Source of the DNA: Bacteroidota bacterium
GTDB lineage: Bacteria > Bacteroidota > Rhodothermia > Rhodothermales > UBA10348
DNA length: 23,825 nt
Assembly (NCBI GenBank): GCA_004356265.1
Contig: SMXK01000091.1
Span: 1 to 23,825, forward strand
Direction: 5' to 3'
Below, piece by piece: positions 6,256-14,984 of the stretch (the stretch's first letter is position 1; each line of letters starts with the position of its first letter). The notes beneath the pieces are model-generated. The model had not been told where the DNA came from. It ran no database searches and saw only the letters and a list, made by a program, of their open reading frames with translations. A program made the position numbers and the translations under genes.

Positions 6256-9108
6256 ATGTACGAATTGAATAAATCCGGGCCTGAAGGCACACCGAAGAAA
6301 ACTGACCGTCTGATAGTCATACGTGGTGCGAGACAACACAATTTGAAAGGGATCGACCTCGATTTACCCCGCGGGAAATTTGTGGTGTTTACCGGGCCAT
6401 CCGGGTCCGGGAAATCTTCTCTGGCCTTCGATACCATTTACGCTGAAGGTCAACGCAGGTATGTGGAGAGCCTTAGTTCATATGCCCGTCAATTTTTAGA
6501 GCGAATGGACAAGCCGGACGTAGATCTGATTTCAGGTCTCGCTCCTGCCATTGCCATAGAACAAAAAACGGGGTCCAATAATCCTCGATCCACAGTAGCC
6601 ACGCAAACAGAAGTATTCGACCACCTGAGATTGCTTTTTGCACGCATAGGCAGGACCTATTCGCCCATTAGTGGTGAGCAGGTCAGGCGAGATTCGCCTC
6701 GCTCCGTGGCGCGCTCCCTCATGGCCCAGCTCCCTGACGGTACGCGATTTTTCCTGTGTTTTCCATTTCCGAAACACCGTAAAGCCAGCGCGAAAGCGGA
6801 GTTAGACGTTCTTCTGCAACGCGGTTTTTATCGAGTTCTAAAATTACCCACAGGCGCGCAGCGGACGAAAGGCGTTGCGGAGGAAATAATTGATCTGAAC
6901 GACACGCCTCCTGACAAGGTACGGGTATCGAAGGATCGGTTGTTGGTTCTGATGGATCGCCTGGTCATCCGTCATGGTGACGAATCTGTAGAGTCGCGAA
7001 TTGCAGATTCCGTGGAAGCCGCGTTCTCCGAGGGTGGCGATGAGTGCATAATTCAGGTTGCCGGTTTGGGTGATCAATTACATTTCAGCCGGCATTTTGA
7101 ACGCGACGGGATGCGATTTGATGAGCCTACAGTCCACTTGTTTTCATTCAATTCGCCGCTTGGGGCCTGCCCAACGTGCCAGGGATTTGGACGCACTACG
7201 GGGATCGATCCCGAATTAGTCATCCCGAATGAGGTGCTTTCGATCCGACAGGGGGCCATCGCACCGTTCAGGTCAGAGGCTTGGAACAAACATTTCAGAG
7301 CACTGATCCGGCTGGCGGCGGACGAAAAAATCGACATCGATATACCCTATGCACACCTTGATGATCGCGCAATAGAACTCATCTGGAACGGTAAGGCTGA
7401 CTACACCGGGGTCCATGGGTTCTTTCGGTATCTGGAAAAGCGTAATTACAAAATGCACTATCGCATTTTTTATGCCAGGTATCGAGGCTACTCCACGTGC
7501 CACGATTGTAACGGATTGCGGCTCCGGGACCAGTCTCTGTTTGTTCGTGTCGGGGCCATGAACATTGGTGAAATCTGTGAGCTCACGACCGCCGATGCCC
7601 AGAAGTATTTCGATGTTTTGGAATTGACGGAAAACGAACTCGCGATTGGTGGACGAATTTTAGAGGAGATAAAAAGGCGCCTCAAATACCTCGTGGAAGT
7701 TGGTCTGGATTACCTGACTCTCGACCGTCTTTCACAGACACTTTCCGGCGGAGAAAGCCAGCGGATTAATCTCGCGACTTCTCTTGGATCCGCGCTCGTA
7801 GGATCGATGTACGTACTGGATGAGCCCAGTATCGGGCTGCACCCCAGAGATACCGAGCGACTGATTAAAATTCTTGAGCATCTTCGGGATATCGGCAATT
7901 CTGTGCTGGTGGTAGAGCACGATTCCGAAATCATTCTGTCTGCAGACTATGTTGTAGACCTCGGGCCCGGTGCAGGAAGGAGCGGAGGATACATCGTTGC
8001 GGCGGGTACCCCCCGGGAGGTCGCAGAAAATGAAGCGTCCCTGACGGGAGCGTATTTGAGCGGAAGGTCCGTGATACCGATTCCGGATGTGCGGCGGCCG
8101 GGACACCCGCGTGACGTCATCAAGATCGAAAATGCCCGGCAACACAACCTTAAAAGGCTGAATGTAACGATCCCCCTCGGAATGATTGTCTGCGTCACTG
8201 GTGTGAGCGGCTCGGGAAAATCAACCCTGGTCCATGACACCCTGTACAACGGTCTCGCAAGAATAAAAGGAACACATTCCAGTGACTCCAAAACCGGCGC
8301 TCACGATGCAATTCGCGGGCACGAATTGATTGACACCATTCAGCTTGTTGACCAGACTCCTATCGGTCGATCCCCGCGATCTAATCCGGTCACTTACATA
8401 AAAGCGTTCGATACCATTCGGAAATTGTTTGCCGATACCTATCAGGCTCGAATTCGAGGGTACAAACCTGGGTATTTTTCATTTAATGTACCCGGCGGTC
8501 GCTGCGAAACCTGTCAGGGAGAGGGCGTCGTTCGAGTCGAGATGCAATTTCTTGCCGATCTCTTTCTTGAGTGTGAGTCCTGCAAAGGTAAACGGTACAA
8601 AAAGGATGTTCTTGGAGTGCATCTGAATGGGAAAAGTATCTATGATGTACTACAGATGACCGTAAATGAAGGTCTGGAGTTTTTCGAAGGTGACAGAGGG
8701 CTCGAAAAAAAGCTTCAGGTATTGTCGGACATCGGATTGGGATATTTATCGCTGGGCCAGCCAGCCAATACACTTTCCGGTGGAGAGGCCCAGCGTATTA
8801 AACTTGCCCTGCATCTCGGAAAGATTCAGAGAGAACGTACACTTTACATATTTGATGAACCTACTACCGGGCTTCATTTCGACGATATACGGAAATTATT
8901 AGAGGCCTTTAATGCGTTGGTGGATAACGGACATTCGGTAATTATTGTCGAACACAATATCGATGTTATTAAAACTTCTGACTATGTAATTGACCTCGGG
9001 CCAGAAGGTGGCGTCCGGGGTGGGTTTATCGTCTGTGAAGGTACTCCTGAGGAAATTGCTGCAAATGAATCGAGCCACACCGGGCGATATCTCCGATCTG
9101 TTTTATAA
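6256..9108 (+). CDS. uvrA: UvrABC excinuclease subunit A
   Basis: UvrA is the damage-sensing ATPase that loads UvrB in nucleotide-excision repair. At 950 residues it has the normal size. The first ATPase half shows Walker A GPSGSGKS (47-54), the signature LSGGESQR from 496, and Walker B with VLDEPSIGLH. The second half shows GVSGSGKS (649-656), LSGGEAQR from 840, and IFDEPTTGLH. The DNA-contacting zinc finger is intact with Cys 750, 753, 773 and 776. In the first half only the pairs at Cys 305/308 and 415/418 are seen. The C-x2-C pair that in E. coli UvrA lies about 20 residues before the first of these is absent, replaced by FSRHFERDGMRFDEP. Bacteroidota UvrA proteins that I recall share this feature. 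Start ATG 6256 has no Shine-Dalgarno sequence. The protein is cytoplasmic, and mfd, its transcription-coupled partner, is in the same window. Confidence 0.97.
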   Translation: MYELNKSGPEGTPKKTDRLIVIRGARQHNLKGIDLDLPRGKFVVFTGPSGSGKSSLAFDTIYAEGQRRYVESLSSYARQFLERMDKPDVDLISGLAPAIAIEQKTGSNNPRSTVATQTEVFDHLRLLFARIGRTYSPISGEQVRRDSPRSVARSLMAQLPDGTRFFLCFPFPKHRKASAKAELDVLLQRGFYRVLKLPTGAQRTKGVAEEIIDLNDTPPDKVRVSKDRLLVLMDRLVIRHGDESVESRIADSVEAAFSEGGDECIIQVAGLGDQLHFSRHFERDGMRFDEPTVHLFSFNSPLGACPTCQGFGRTTGIDPELVIPNEVLSIRQGAIAPFRSEAWNKHFRALIRLAADEKIDIDIPYAHLDDRAIELIWNGKADYTGVHGFFRYLEKRNYKMHYRIFYARYRGYSTCHDCNGLRLRDQSLFVRVGAMNIGEICELTTADAQKYFDVLELTENELAIGGRILEEIKRRLKYLVEVGLDYLTLDRLSQTLSGGESQRINLATSLGSALVGSMYVLDEPSIGLHPRDTERLIKILEHLRDIGNSVLVVEHDSEIILSADYVVDLGPGAGRSGGYIVAAGTPREVAENEASLTGAYLSGRSVIPIPDVRRPGHPRDVIKIENARQHNLKRLNVTIPLGMIVCVTGVSGSGKSTLVHDTLYNGLARIKGTHSSDSKTGAHDAIRGHELIDTIQLVDQTPIGRSPRSNPVTYIKAFDTIRKLFADTYQARIRGYKPGYFSFNVPGGRCETCQGEGVVRVEMQFLADLFLECESCKGKRYKKDVLGVHLNGKSIYDVLQMTVNEGLEFFEGDRGLEKKLQVLSDIGLGYLSLGQPANTLSGGEAQRIKLALHLGKIQRERTLYIFDEPTTGLHFDDIRKLLEAFNALVDNGHSVIIVEHNIDVIKTSDYVIDLGPEGGVRGGFIVCEGTPEEIAANESSHTGRYLRSVL

Positions 9109-9328
9109 GAATGTTACTTTCTCCTGCTCTTACGCGGCTACCCGGCTTAGTCAGGGTGAATGTTTGCAATACGTTTCTGTTGGGAGTCGTTTTGAAGGGA
9201 TGAAGAAATCAATTCAACCTAAGGTTTAAATGCCGAACCTGGTCCCTTACGTACCGTAGACGTCTGTTCTGACTGCCAATGCTTCCCGGTGTGTAACAAT
9301 ACCGGGCCAACGAGTCTCAGTTTTATGG
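9109..9328. other. Intergenic region after uvrA with two small inverted repeats
   Basis: These 220 bases contain no credible gene. Two symmetric elements can be seen: AACCTAAGGTT at 9216-9226, and CCCGGT (9285-9290), a 10-base spacer, then ACCGGG (9301-9306). The second lies 22 bases before the first glycosyltransferase start and has no following T-run, so it reads more like an operator or leader hairpin than a terminator. No terminator is evident for uvrA. Confidence 0.4.
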
Positions 9329-10636
9329 ATGGGCATATTCGCCCGAAGAAAAGTCATGTCTGGAGTAAGCGGAATACATACAGGTGGCATCTCGAAACCG
9401 GATGCCGTAAAAACCGCAATCCCGAAACGGATTGCCTTGTTCACCGGGTCGTACAATCATATCGCCGACGGTGTCTCGTTGACATTAAATCGATTGGTTG
9501 ATCACCTCGAAAAGAATGGTGCGGAAGTGCTGGTTCTTGCTCCAACCTCTGAAGATCCGCCGATCGAACACAAAGGCACTTTAGCCGCTGTTCCTTCATT
9601 CGCCGCTCCAGGTCGCCCTGAATATCGTGTAGCCGTTGGATTTCCATCTCATTTAAAGCGGCGCCTGCGTGAGTTCAGACCAAATTTATTCCATATCGCC
9701 ACGCCTGATATTCTGGGCTTTAAGGCGCTGAAGCTTGCTCATAGTTGGGGAATTCCGGTTGTAGCCTCGTTTCACACACATTTCGGTTCGTACCTCAAGT
9801 ATTACAATCTGGGTGTGATTGAAGACCTGCTGTGGAAATATGGACGATGGTTCTATCAGAAATGTGAACATATATATGTGCCGTCGCAGTCGATGGTGGA
9901 CGTTTTACGGATGCGTGGTATTGAAAAGGGCGTAAAGCTCTGGCCGCGCGGCGTTGACATGAAAGTATTTAATCCCGGAAAACGGTCGATTGAATGGCGC
10001 CGGCAATTCGGCATTGCTGATCACGAGGTCCTCATTTCTTTTGTGAGCCGACTGGTCTGGGAAAAGGGACTGGACGTATTTGCAGATGTTATCGAAACCC
10101 TTTCTCGGGAAGGTGTGCCACACCGGAGCATTATAGTTGGTGATGGCCCGGCGAGCGAGTTACTCGAAAAGAGATTACCCGGGACGATTTTTGCTGGCTA
10201 CAGGCGCGGCGAAGACCTTTCAGCGGCATACGCCTCTTCAGATATCTTCCTGTTTCCGAGTGAAACCGAAACGTTTGGGAACGTGACGCTGGAAGCGATG
10301 GCATCTGGTGTTCCAACGGTGTGCGCGGACGCACTGGGTAGCCGGTCGCTGGTTAATTCGGGAATTACCGGGTATCTCGCGCCACCAGCGGATTCAGTCA
10401 GCTTTACCAATCATGTTCGGGACCTCGTCCGGAACGGTGACCTGCGCCGCGAACTTGGCCAGAATGCCTATCAGCATGCCCAGAATTATTCTTGGGAGGC
10501 CATTCTAACCAGAATCAATGGTTATTACGACGAGATGTTGAGCGCAAAAGCCCTGGAGTCTGTTGACGACGAATCCGGGCCTGAAACCGGATCCCGATTG
10601 ATCCTGCCCCACTCTTCTTTGCCGCTCAGCGCCTAG
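9329..10636 (+). CDS. Glycosyltransferase, GT4 family (MgtA/SQD2-like)
   Basis: A GT-B fold glycosyltransferase of 435 residues. The core begins at about residue 34 with RIALFTGSYNHIADGVSLTL, the N-terminal nucleotide-binding half and acceptor side. It continues through VASFHTHF and PRGVDMKVFNP to the retaining-enzyme motif E-x7-E at Glu314 and Glu322 (ETFGNVTLE). The overall look is that of the GT4 subgroup containing mannosyltransferase MgtA, plant and cyanobacterial SQD2/SqdX, and alpha-proteobacterial glycolipid glycosyltransferases. A glycolipid or sulfolipid acceptor is therefore plausible, with sugar donor and acceptor unknown. No signal peptide is present; it would act on the inner face of the membrane. 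The N-terminus is uncertain: ATG 9329 gives 33 residues before the core, and ATG 9356, after GAAGAAAAG, is an alternative. The next glycosyltransferase starts 6 bases after the stop. Confidence 0.88.
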   Translation: MGIFARRKVMSGVSGIHTGGISKPDAVKTAIPKRIALFTGSYNHIADGVSLTLNRLVDHLEKNGAEVLVLAPTSEDPPIEHKGTLAAVPSFAAPGRPEYRVAVGFPSHLKRRLREFRPNLFHIATPDILGFKALKLAHSWGIPVVASFHTHFGSYLKYYNLGVIEDLLWKYGRWFYQKCEHIYVPSQSMVDVLRMRGIEKGVKLWPRGVDMKVFNPGKRSIEWRRQFGIADHEVLISFVSRLVWEKGLDVFADVIETLSREGVPHRSIIVGDGPASELLEKRLPGTIFAGYRRGEDLSAAYASSDIFLFPSETETFGNVTLEAMASGVPTVCADALGSRSLVNSGITGYLAPPADSVSFTNHVRDLVRNGDLRRELGQNAYQHAQNYSWEAILTRINGYYDEMLSAKALESVDDESGPETGSRLILPHSSLPLSA

Positions 10637-10642
10637 AAATCC

Positions 10643-11794
10643 GTGAGCCTCGTTTATGTGTCGCACTCCCAGCCCCCGGCGGGTGCACCTCTCGCAAATG
10701 TTGGTGGCATGCAGCGTGTTGCCGAAGAACTCCTGGAAACGTTACTGGCGCGAGCCGATGTTGAGATAGAGGCGATAGTTCTGCGGAGCTCCTGGAAGTG
10801 GATTCATTTCAGGGTATTCCCTTTTTTACTCTCAACGTTCCTGAAGCTTCGTGCCAGAATCAAAAATGAACAGGTCGATACGATCTTGTTTACGTCGATG
10901 GTCACGGCACTCTTGATTATTCCGCTGCGATCACAATTAAGTCGACACAAGGTGAAAACAGCGGTGATCGTTCACGGGTTAGACATCACGACTCCATCTG
11001 CCTTGTATCAGCGGCTTGTGAAAAAAATATTTCAACGGGTCGATGTCGTGTTGCCCGTAAGCGCAGCGACGGGGGCGCAGTGTACCGCCCGGGGATTAGA
11101 CCCGGATCGCCTCCGTATTGTGTACAACGGTGTTAATACTCATCGATTTGAATCAGAACCGCCCACGCGCCCCGCACGAATCAAACTTCTCAACGTTTTC
11201 GGTCTGTCTCCGGACAGCCTCCCGGACAACGTTTTATTGCTGTGCAGTGTCGGGCGGCAAGTAAGGCGAAAAGGATACGCCTGGTTTATAAAGCGCGTCA
11301 TGCCACGCCTTCCGGAGCATGTGTATTACTGGCTCGGCGGTGATGGGCCAGAGCGGGATGAAATAGAGAAAACGATACGGATGTGTGGTCTTCAGAACCG
11401 TGTCCGGTTACTGGGGATGCTTTCGGACCCGGAGTTAAATGCCCTGTATCGCGGCTCCGACCTGTTTATCATGCCAAACGTGAAGGTTCAGAACGATATG
11501 GAGGGATTCGGAATCGTGATGCTGGAAGCCGGAATGAATGGACTGCCGTCGATCGGGGCCCGGCTCGAGGGCGTTGCTGAAGTGATTAGCGAAGGTGAGA
11601 ATGGTCATCTCGTTGAATCAGAAGATGCCGACGGATTTGTGGCGCGGATCAGCACCTATGCTTCCGCAGAAGCCGACCTGATATCTGCCCGGCGTCGGGC
11701 GTTCGACTACACCCGCACGACGTACGCCTGGCAAACCATTGCAAAGCGTGTCACGGATGGCATAACAAATGTGCCTCGGCGAACTTCAATCTGA
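10643..11794 (+). CDS. Glycosyltransferase, GT4 family (PimB-like)
   Basis: A second, only distantly similar GT-B retaining glycosyltransferase of 383 residues. It begins with VSHSQPPAGAPLANVGGMQR, where the GGMQR loop near the N-terminus is typical of GT4 enzymes. The middle holds VIVHGLDI and the linker phrase RIVYNGVNTHRF. The C-terminal half has SVGRQVRRKGY, the donor-site GGDGPERDE, and the E-x7-E motif at Glu287 and Glu295 (EGFGIVMLE). GTG at 10643 is the start, 6 bases past the preceding gene, so the two are almost certainly translated from one transcript and likely act in one glycoconjugate pathway. Its stop overlaps the convergent transporter gene by 9 bases. It resembles phosphatidylinositol mannosyltransferase PimB in general layout, but the substrate cannot be named. 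Confidence 0.86.
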   Translation: MSLVYVSHSQPPAGAPLANVGGMQRVAEELLETLLARADVEIEAIVLRSSWKWIHFRVFPFLLSTFLKLRARIKNEQVDTILFTSMVTALLIIPLRSQLSRHKVKTAVIVHGLDITTPSALYQRLVKKIFQRVDVVLPVSAATGAQCTARGLDPDRLRIVYNGVNTHRFESEPPTRPARIKLLNVFGLSPDSLPDNVLLLCSVGRQVRRKGYAWFIKRVMPRLPEHVYYWLGGDGPERDEIEKTIRMCGLQNRVRLLGMLSDPELNALYRGSDLFIMPNVKVQNDMEGFGIVMLEAGMNGLPSIGARLEGVAEVISEGENGHLVESEDADGFVARISTYASAEADLISARRRAFDYTRTTYAWQTIAKRVTDGITNVPRRTSI

Positions 11795-14416
11795 GGGCGT
11801 TTCGAGCGTTTTGAGAGTATCGCGAGTTTCGGGCGTTTTAGGAGTCTTGGGCGTATTCCGAGCATCAGGCGTTTGGCGAGATTCCAGTTCCTGTAACATC
11901 GCCGGTAGAAAAAGAATGGCCGCCAACAGAGTGGCTCCGATTCCGATGACTGCCAGTTGCCCGATCGAATGAAGTGCCGGGTGAAAACTGAGAAGAAGGC
12001 CGCCAAAGCCGACCATGGTGGTCACGGATCCCATGACGACGTGTTCGCCCGTAGAACGGACAATGTTGAATATCGAACCTTTGCCCTCTTCCCGGTAACG
12101 ATGAACGAGATGGACACCGGCATCATTTCCGATTCCGAGAACCGCCGGGAATACGATCAGGTTGTAGAAGTTGATTTTCATTCCCACGAGCTCGACCAGA
12201 AATAACATCCACAAGATCCCGACAATAAGAGGAATCAGCGCCAGAATAGCCCACTTCAGCGATCGGAAATTCAAATACATCAACAGGCAAACGATCAGAA
12301 AAGTCGCCAGAATCATCCATGGCGATTCTTTCTGCATGAGACGAAGCATGTCTGCCGCCACGAGTGAGGTTGACCCTGCATGATAAGTCCTACCCTCTGC
12401 TGTCACGATCGTCCCAACATCGTCCGAAAACGCCATCGAAGCCCTGCCGTCAGACAGTCCGACCGATGGGTAGATCATCACGAAATGACCGACATCTCCC
12501 ATTTTTGAAGTGAACTGACGCCGCAGGAATTCCGGGACGTTTTCTAATTGAATCGGTGCTGTTGTGGCGGCGGCTTTTCGTAAGCGGCGAATATCGTCAG
12601 ACGAATCTGCTTCTAAAAACGGATCCGATAGCTGATCCCTGATCTCCTCGAGTCTGTCCAGGCGATCTTGCTGTTTTATCGCTGTCAGCGGAAAACGCTC
12701 CTGAAGTGATTCGACTTTCTCGATCGTGGGAGAGGTGGTGTCGGAGGCGATAATGAGATTAATTGCCTTGATCAGCGGGGCGATTTCTTCGCGAGAATCC
12801 ACGACGACGTACGCGGGATTCCGGCCGCTACTTCGTCCTCGAACCTTTCTGATAACCGCTGCTCTATCGTTATACTCCTGATACGTCGGCTCCAGTTCGC
12901 TGAAGCGGTATTCGAAAGACACACGGGGCAGAAAGACCACTGCCGCGATGATGGCAACGACACTGCCAATAAGAATGGGCCTTCTACCGGGGAAAATTCG
13001 GTTGGTGCTTGTTTCCGTTCCAGACCGGGGCTGTGACTGCAGGCGCAAAATGCCGGTTCGCTCAAAAAGTACCAGCATTGACGGCAGGATCAATAACATT
13101 GCTATCAACGCGTTGATAATGCCCGTACCGGCAATAGCACCAAATTGCGAAAAACCCTTAAAATCAGCTACTACAAGTACATACATGGCAGCCGCGGTTG
13201 TCATGGCACCTACAACGACTGCTTGCCCAGTGCTCATGAAAGTGATCTCAATGGCGTCCTCGACGCTCTTTCCGCTCGCCCGCTCTTCGGAATACCGGGC
13301 AAAAAAGTGGATGCCGTAATCAATCCCCAGACCGAACAAAACAAGACCTAACGCCGAAGTCATCAGATTCAGCGAACCAAAAATGATGGATGCCATGCCG
13401 AACGTCCACGCCAGACTCATCAGAAGTGGAATTCCAATCAGGCCGGCGAGCACCGGTGCTCTGAGCAGCAGAGAAAATATCCGGCGCAGGGTGAAACGCC
13501 CTCCACTCCCCGCCTGGGCAGATTTGAACAGGAAATAAAAGACCACAAGCAACAACACGGCAGTGACGCCAAATCCGAACGACCCGATGACATCGTCTCG
13601 AATAGACGTCACTTCGATGAGCTGCCTTAACAGTCTTCCTGCCGTAGTCACCTTCATATCCACGTTGAACGCAACAGGATCAAGGGACGCGATTAAAATA
13701 TCCAGGTCGGTATATGCCGCTTCAATAAATTTAAAATCTGCCTGAGAACCGCTCGGATAAAAACGGATTACGAGCGTCGTGCTGTCATCTGATACGGGGT
13801 ATTCCGAGGACACAATATCGTTGTAAATCCCATCCAGCTCCTGACCAAGCGAATCGGTCTCCGACTCGCCTCCTTCCCCGTCGTCATCCAGATTGAAAAA
13901 CAAAGGGCTTGCATCCAGAGCTGCTTCCTCGATCGTAGCATCCAGAAAGTCCTGGAGCATGTCCAGTTCGGCTTCCGTGGCAAAATACAGGGCATTGTTT
14001 TCGAGGAATGCCGTCTCCTTCCGGAATTCTACCCGCCCGAAATACGGTTCCGTATATCCCTCGCCGGTCATTTCTAATACGGCCGGAATAAGAGCTTCGG
14101 CAAAAGCGACGTTGTCCTCGAAGGACGGACTTTGTATCCCGATCGCGAGCTCGGACTCGCCCCCGACGGTAGCGCGCAGTTTCTCAAGTGCCTTAACACT
14201 TTCGTAATCAGCCGGCAGAAGATTGGCCAGATTCGTATCAATCGTCAGGCTCTTTGCCAGAAATATCCCACCGAAGGATGCCAACATCGCTATTGCGAAG
14301 ACAGCACCGCTGCGTCTCACAACGAATTGAATCAGGGGCCTGAGTTTTTCGAAAAGCCGTTCCACAAGTGCTTGATTTCGGGGGTGAATGACTGAGAAAA
14401 TGATTTGCGAAACCAC
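11786..14416 (-). CDS. RND/MMPL-family transporter (HpnN-like)
   Basis: This 876-residue inner-membrane protein has the duplicated RND layout: one helix near residues 36-53, a large extracytoplasmic loop to about 280, a block of five helices, then a second copy of the same plan. The paired charge-relay segments in the middle of each helix block are GIDYG at 364-368 and GNDAG at 763-767, followed by FFARY and LVHRYR. This is the pattern of MMPL/HpnN exporters, which move lipids such as hopanoids or other hydrophobic molecules and do not need a TolC partner to be encoded nearby. Gene start is GTG at 14414-14416, though a later GTG at residue 18 is possible. The C-terminus carries a short tandem-repeat tail listed separately. 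It lies tail to tail with the glycosyltransferase pair. The cargo is unknown. Confidence 0.88.
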   Translation of the reverse strand: MVSQIIFSVIHPRNQALVERLFEKLRPLIQFVVRRSGAVFAIAMLASFGGIFLAKSLTIDTNLANLLPADYESVKALEKLRATVGGESELAIGIQSPSFEDNVAFAEALIPAVLEMTGEGYTEPYFGRVEFRKETAFLENNALYFATEAELDMLQDFLDATIEEAALDASPLFFNLDDDGEGGESETDSLGQELDGIYNDIVSSEYPVSDDSTTLVIRFYPSGSQADFKFIEAAYTDLDILIASLDPVAFNVDMKVTTAGRLLRQLIEVTSIRDDVIGSFGFGVTAVLLLVVFYFLFKSAQAGSGGRFTLRRIFSLLLRAPVLAGLIGIPLLMSLAWTFGMASIIFGSLNLMTSALGLVLFGLGIDYGIHFFARYSEERASGKSVEDAIEITFMSTGQAVVVGAMTTAAAMYVLVVADFKGFSQFGAIAGTGIINALIAMLLILPSMLVLFERTGILRLQSQPRSGTETSTNRIFPGRRPILIGSVVAIIAAVVFLPRVSFEYRFSELEPTYQEYNDRAAVIRKVRGRSSGRNPAYVVVDSREEIAPLIKAINLIIASDTTSPTIEKVESLQERFPLTAIKQQDRLDRLEEIRDQLSDPFLEADSSDDIRRLRKAAATTAPIQLENVPEFLRRQFTSKMGDVGHFVMIYPSVGLSDGRASMAFSDDVGTIVTAEGRTYHAGSTSLVAADMLRLMQKESPWMILATFLIVCLLMYLNFRSLKWAILALIPLIVGILWMLFLVELVGMKINFYNLIVFPAVLGIGNDAGVHLVHRYREEGKGSIFNIVRSTGEHVVMGSVTTMVGFGGLLLSFHPALHSIGQLAVIGIGATLLAAILFLPAMLQELESRQTPDARNTPKTPKTPETRDTLKTLETPSD
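11795..11857 (-). repeat. Seven 9-bp tandem units encoding the Thr-rich tail of the transporter
   Basis: Seven consecutive 9-base units, read on the minus strand as AATACGCCC, AAGACTCCT, AAAACGCCC, GAAACTCGC, GATACTCTC, AAAACGCTC, GAAACGCCC, encode the tripeptides NTP, KTP, KTP, ETR, DTL, KTL and ETP. The units differ by one to four bases from one another, so the array is old or diverging. It ends the transporter two codons before its stop and begins just after the stop of the convergent glycosyltransferase. The alternating charge around a fixed Thr suggests a flexible polar cytoplasmic tail. Confidence 0.85.
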
Positions 14417-14543
14417 ATACCTGCCAAGTTACACATAGATTCCGGACCAGCACACACGACTAAGAAGAAGCGTGTCGTCTGCGTACCCCTGTTTGCCTTA
14501 TCTTTCGCCGAACAGGGATAAAAACAACAGCAACTCAGCTTTT
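14417..14543. promoter_or_regulatory. Divergent region between transporter and MaoC-type gene
   Basis: This 127-base gap must hold both promoters. An inverted repeat with arms CCCTGTT (14487-14493) and AACAGGG (14511-14517) lies 27 bases before the chosen start of the hydratase. A GTG at 14472 could extend that gene by 24 codons across the region, but the extra residues show no family resemblance. No confident promoter elements were recognised. Confidence 0.3.
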
Positions 14544-14960
14544 ATGCACTCATACGATTCGATGCAGGTCGGCGATACTTTTTCGCTGAAAAGATTTATC
14601 AGTAAGGAAGATGTTCAGGGATTCGCTGATGTCACCGGGGACGATAACCCGCTCCATGTCGATGAAGAATATGCTGCGGGCACAAGATTTGAGACCACCG
14701 TCGTACATGGCGTATTACTTCTCGGAATTGTGTCGAAGGTTTTGGGCCGAGACTATCCCGGACACGGAAGTATCGCGGTCTCTATTTCAGCCAAATTTTT
14801 ACGCCCGGTCCCGGTCGGTTCCGAAATCGAGGTTCAGGTAAAAGTCGTCGAAAAAATTGAGCGACACAGACATGTACGCCTCAAAGTATATGCCTACCGC
14901 AATGGCAAAATGGCCGTTGGCGGCGAGGCTGTCGTGATTCCTCCGTCTCCAGACTCCTGA
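14544..14960 (+). CDS. MaoC-like (R)-specific enoyl-CoA hydratase
   Basis: A single hot-dog-fold MaoC domain of 138 residues from ATG 14544. The hydratase motif reads TGDDNPLHVD (31-40), placing the catalytic Asp at 33 and His at 38, matching the D-x-N-P-L-H pattern of PhaJ. Typical later elements are VVHGVLLLGIVSKVL and the strand AKFLRPVPVGSEIEV. Enzymes of this type hydrate trans-2-enoyl-CoA to (R)-3-hydroxyacyl-CoA, or serve as dehydratases in fatty-acid synthesis. Acyl chain preference cannot be told from sequence. A GTG start at 14472 would add 24 residues that do not look like the family and is not preferred. It is a single-gene unit, divergent from the transporter and convergent with the M48 protease. 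It is cytoplasmic. Confidence 0.88.
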   Translation: MHSYDSMQVGDTFSLKRFISKEDVQGFADVTGDDNPLHVDEEYAAGTRFETTVVHGVLLLGIVSKVLGRDYPGHGSIAVSISAKFLRPVPVGSEIEVQVKVVEKIERHRHVRLKVYAYRNGKMAVGGEAVVIPPSPDS

Positions 14961-14984
14961 TGAAGGACTCGGGGTCGAACAAGT

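Noticed and set aside
7732..8145. Minus-strand open frame of 137 codons
   Set aside because: It lies wholly antisense to uvrA motifs and is explained by codon bias in that gene.
8921..8930. DnaA-box-like TTATCCACC (minus strand) in uvrA, with similar single hits at about 5932-5940 and 21231-21239
   Set aside because: Each is isolated, within a coding gene, and one mismatch from the consensus. There is no cluster and no AT-rich unwinding region, so no oriC is called in this window.
8990..9229. Plus-strand frame of 79 codons reaching past the uvrA end
   Set aside because: Most of it overlaps uvrA in another frame, and the free part has no features or start signal.
11769..11972. Plus-strand frame with Val/Ser repeats
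   Set aside because: The repeats are the antisense image of the transporter's tandem 9-bp tail, not a separate gene.
14472..14543. N-terminal extension of the MaoC-type protein from GTG 14472
   Set aside because: The extra 24 residues have no resemblance to the family, and ATG 14544 gives the standard length and motif position.
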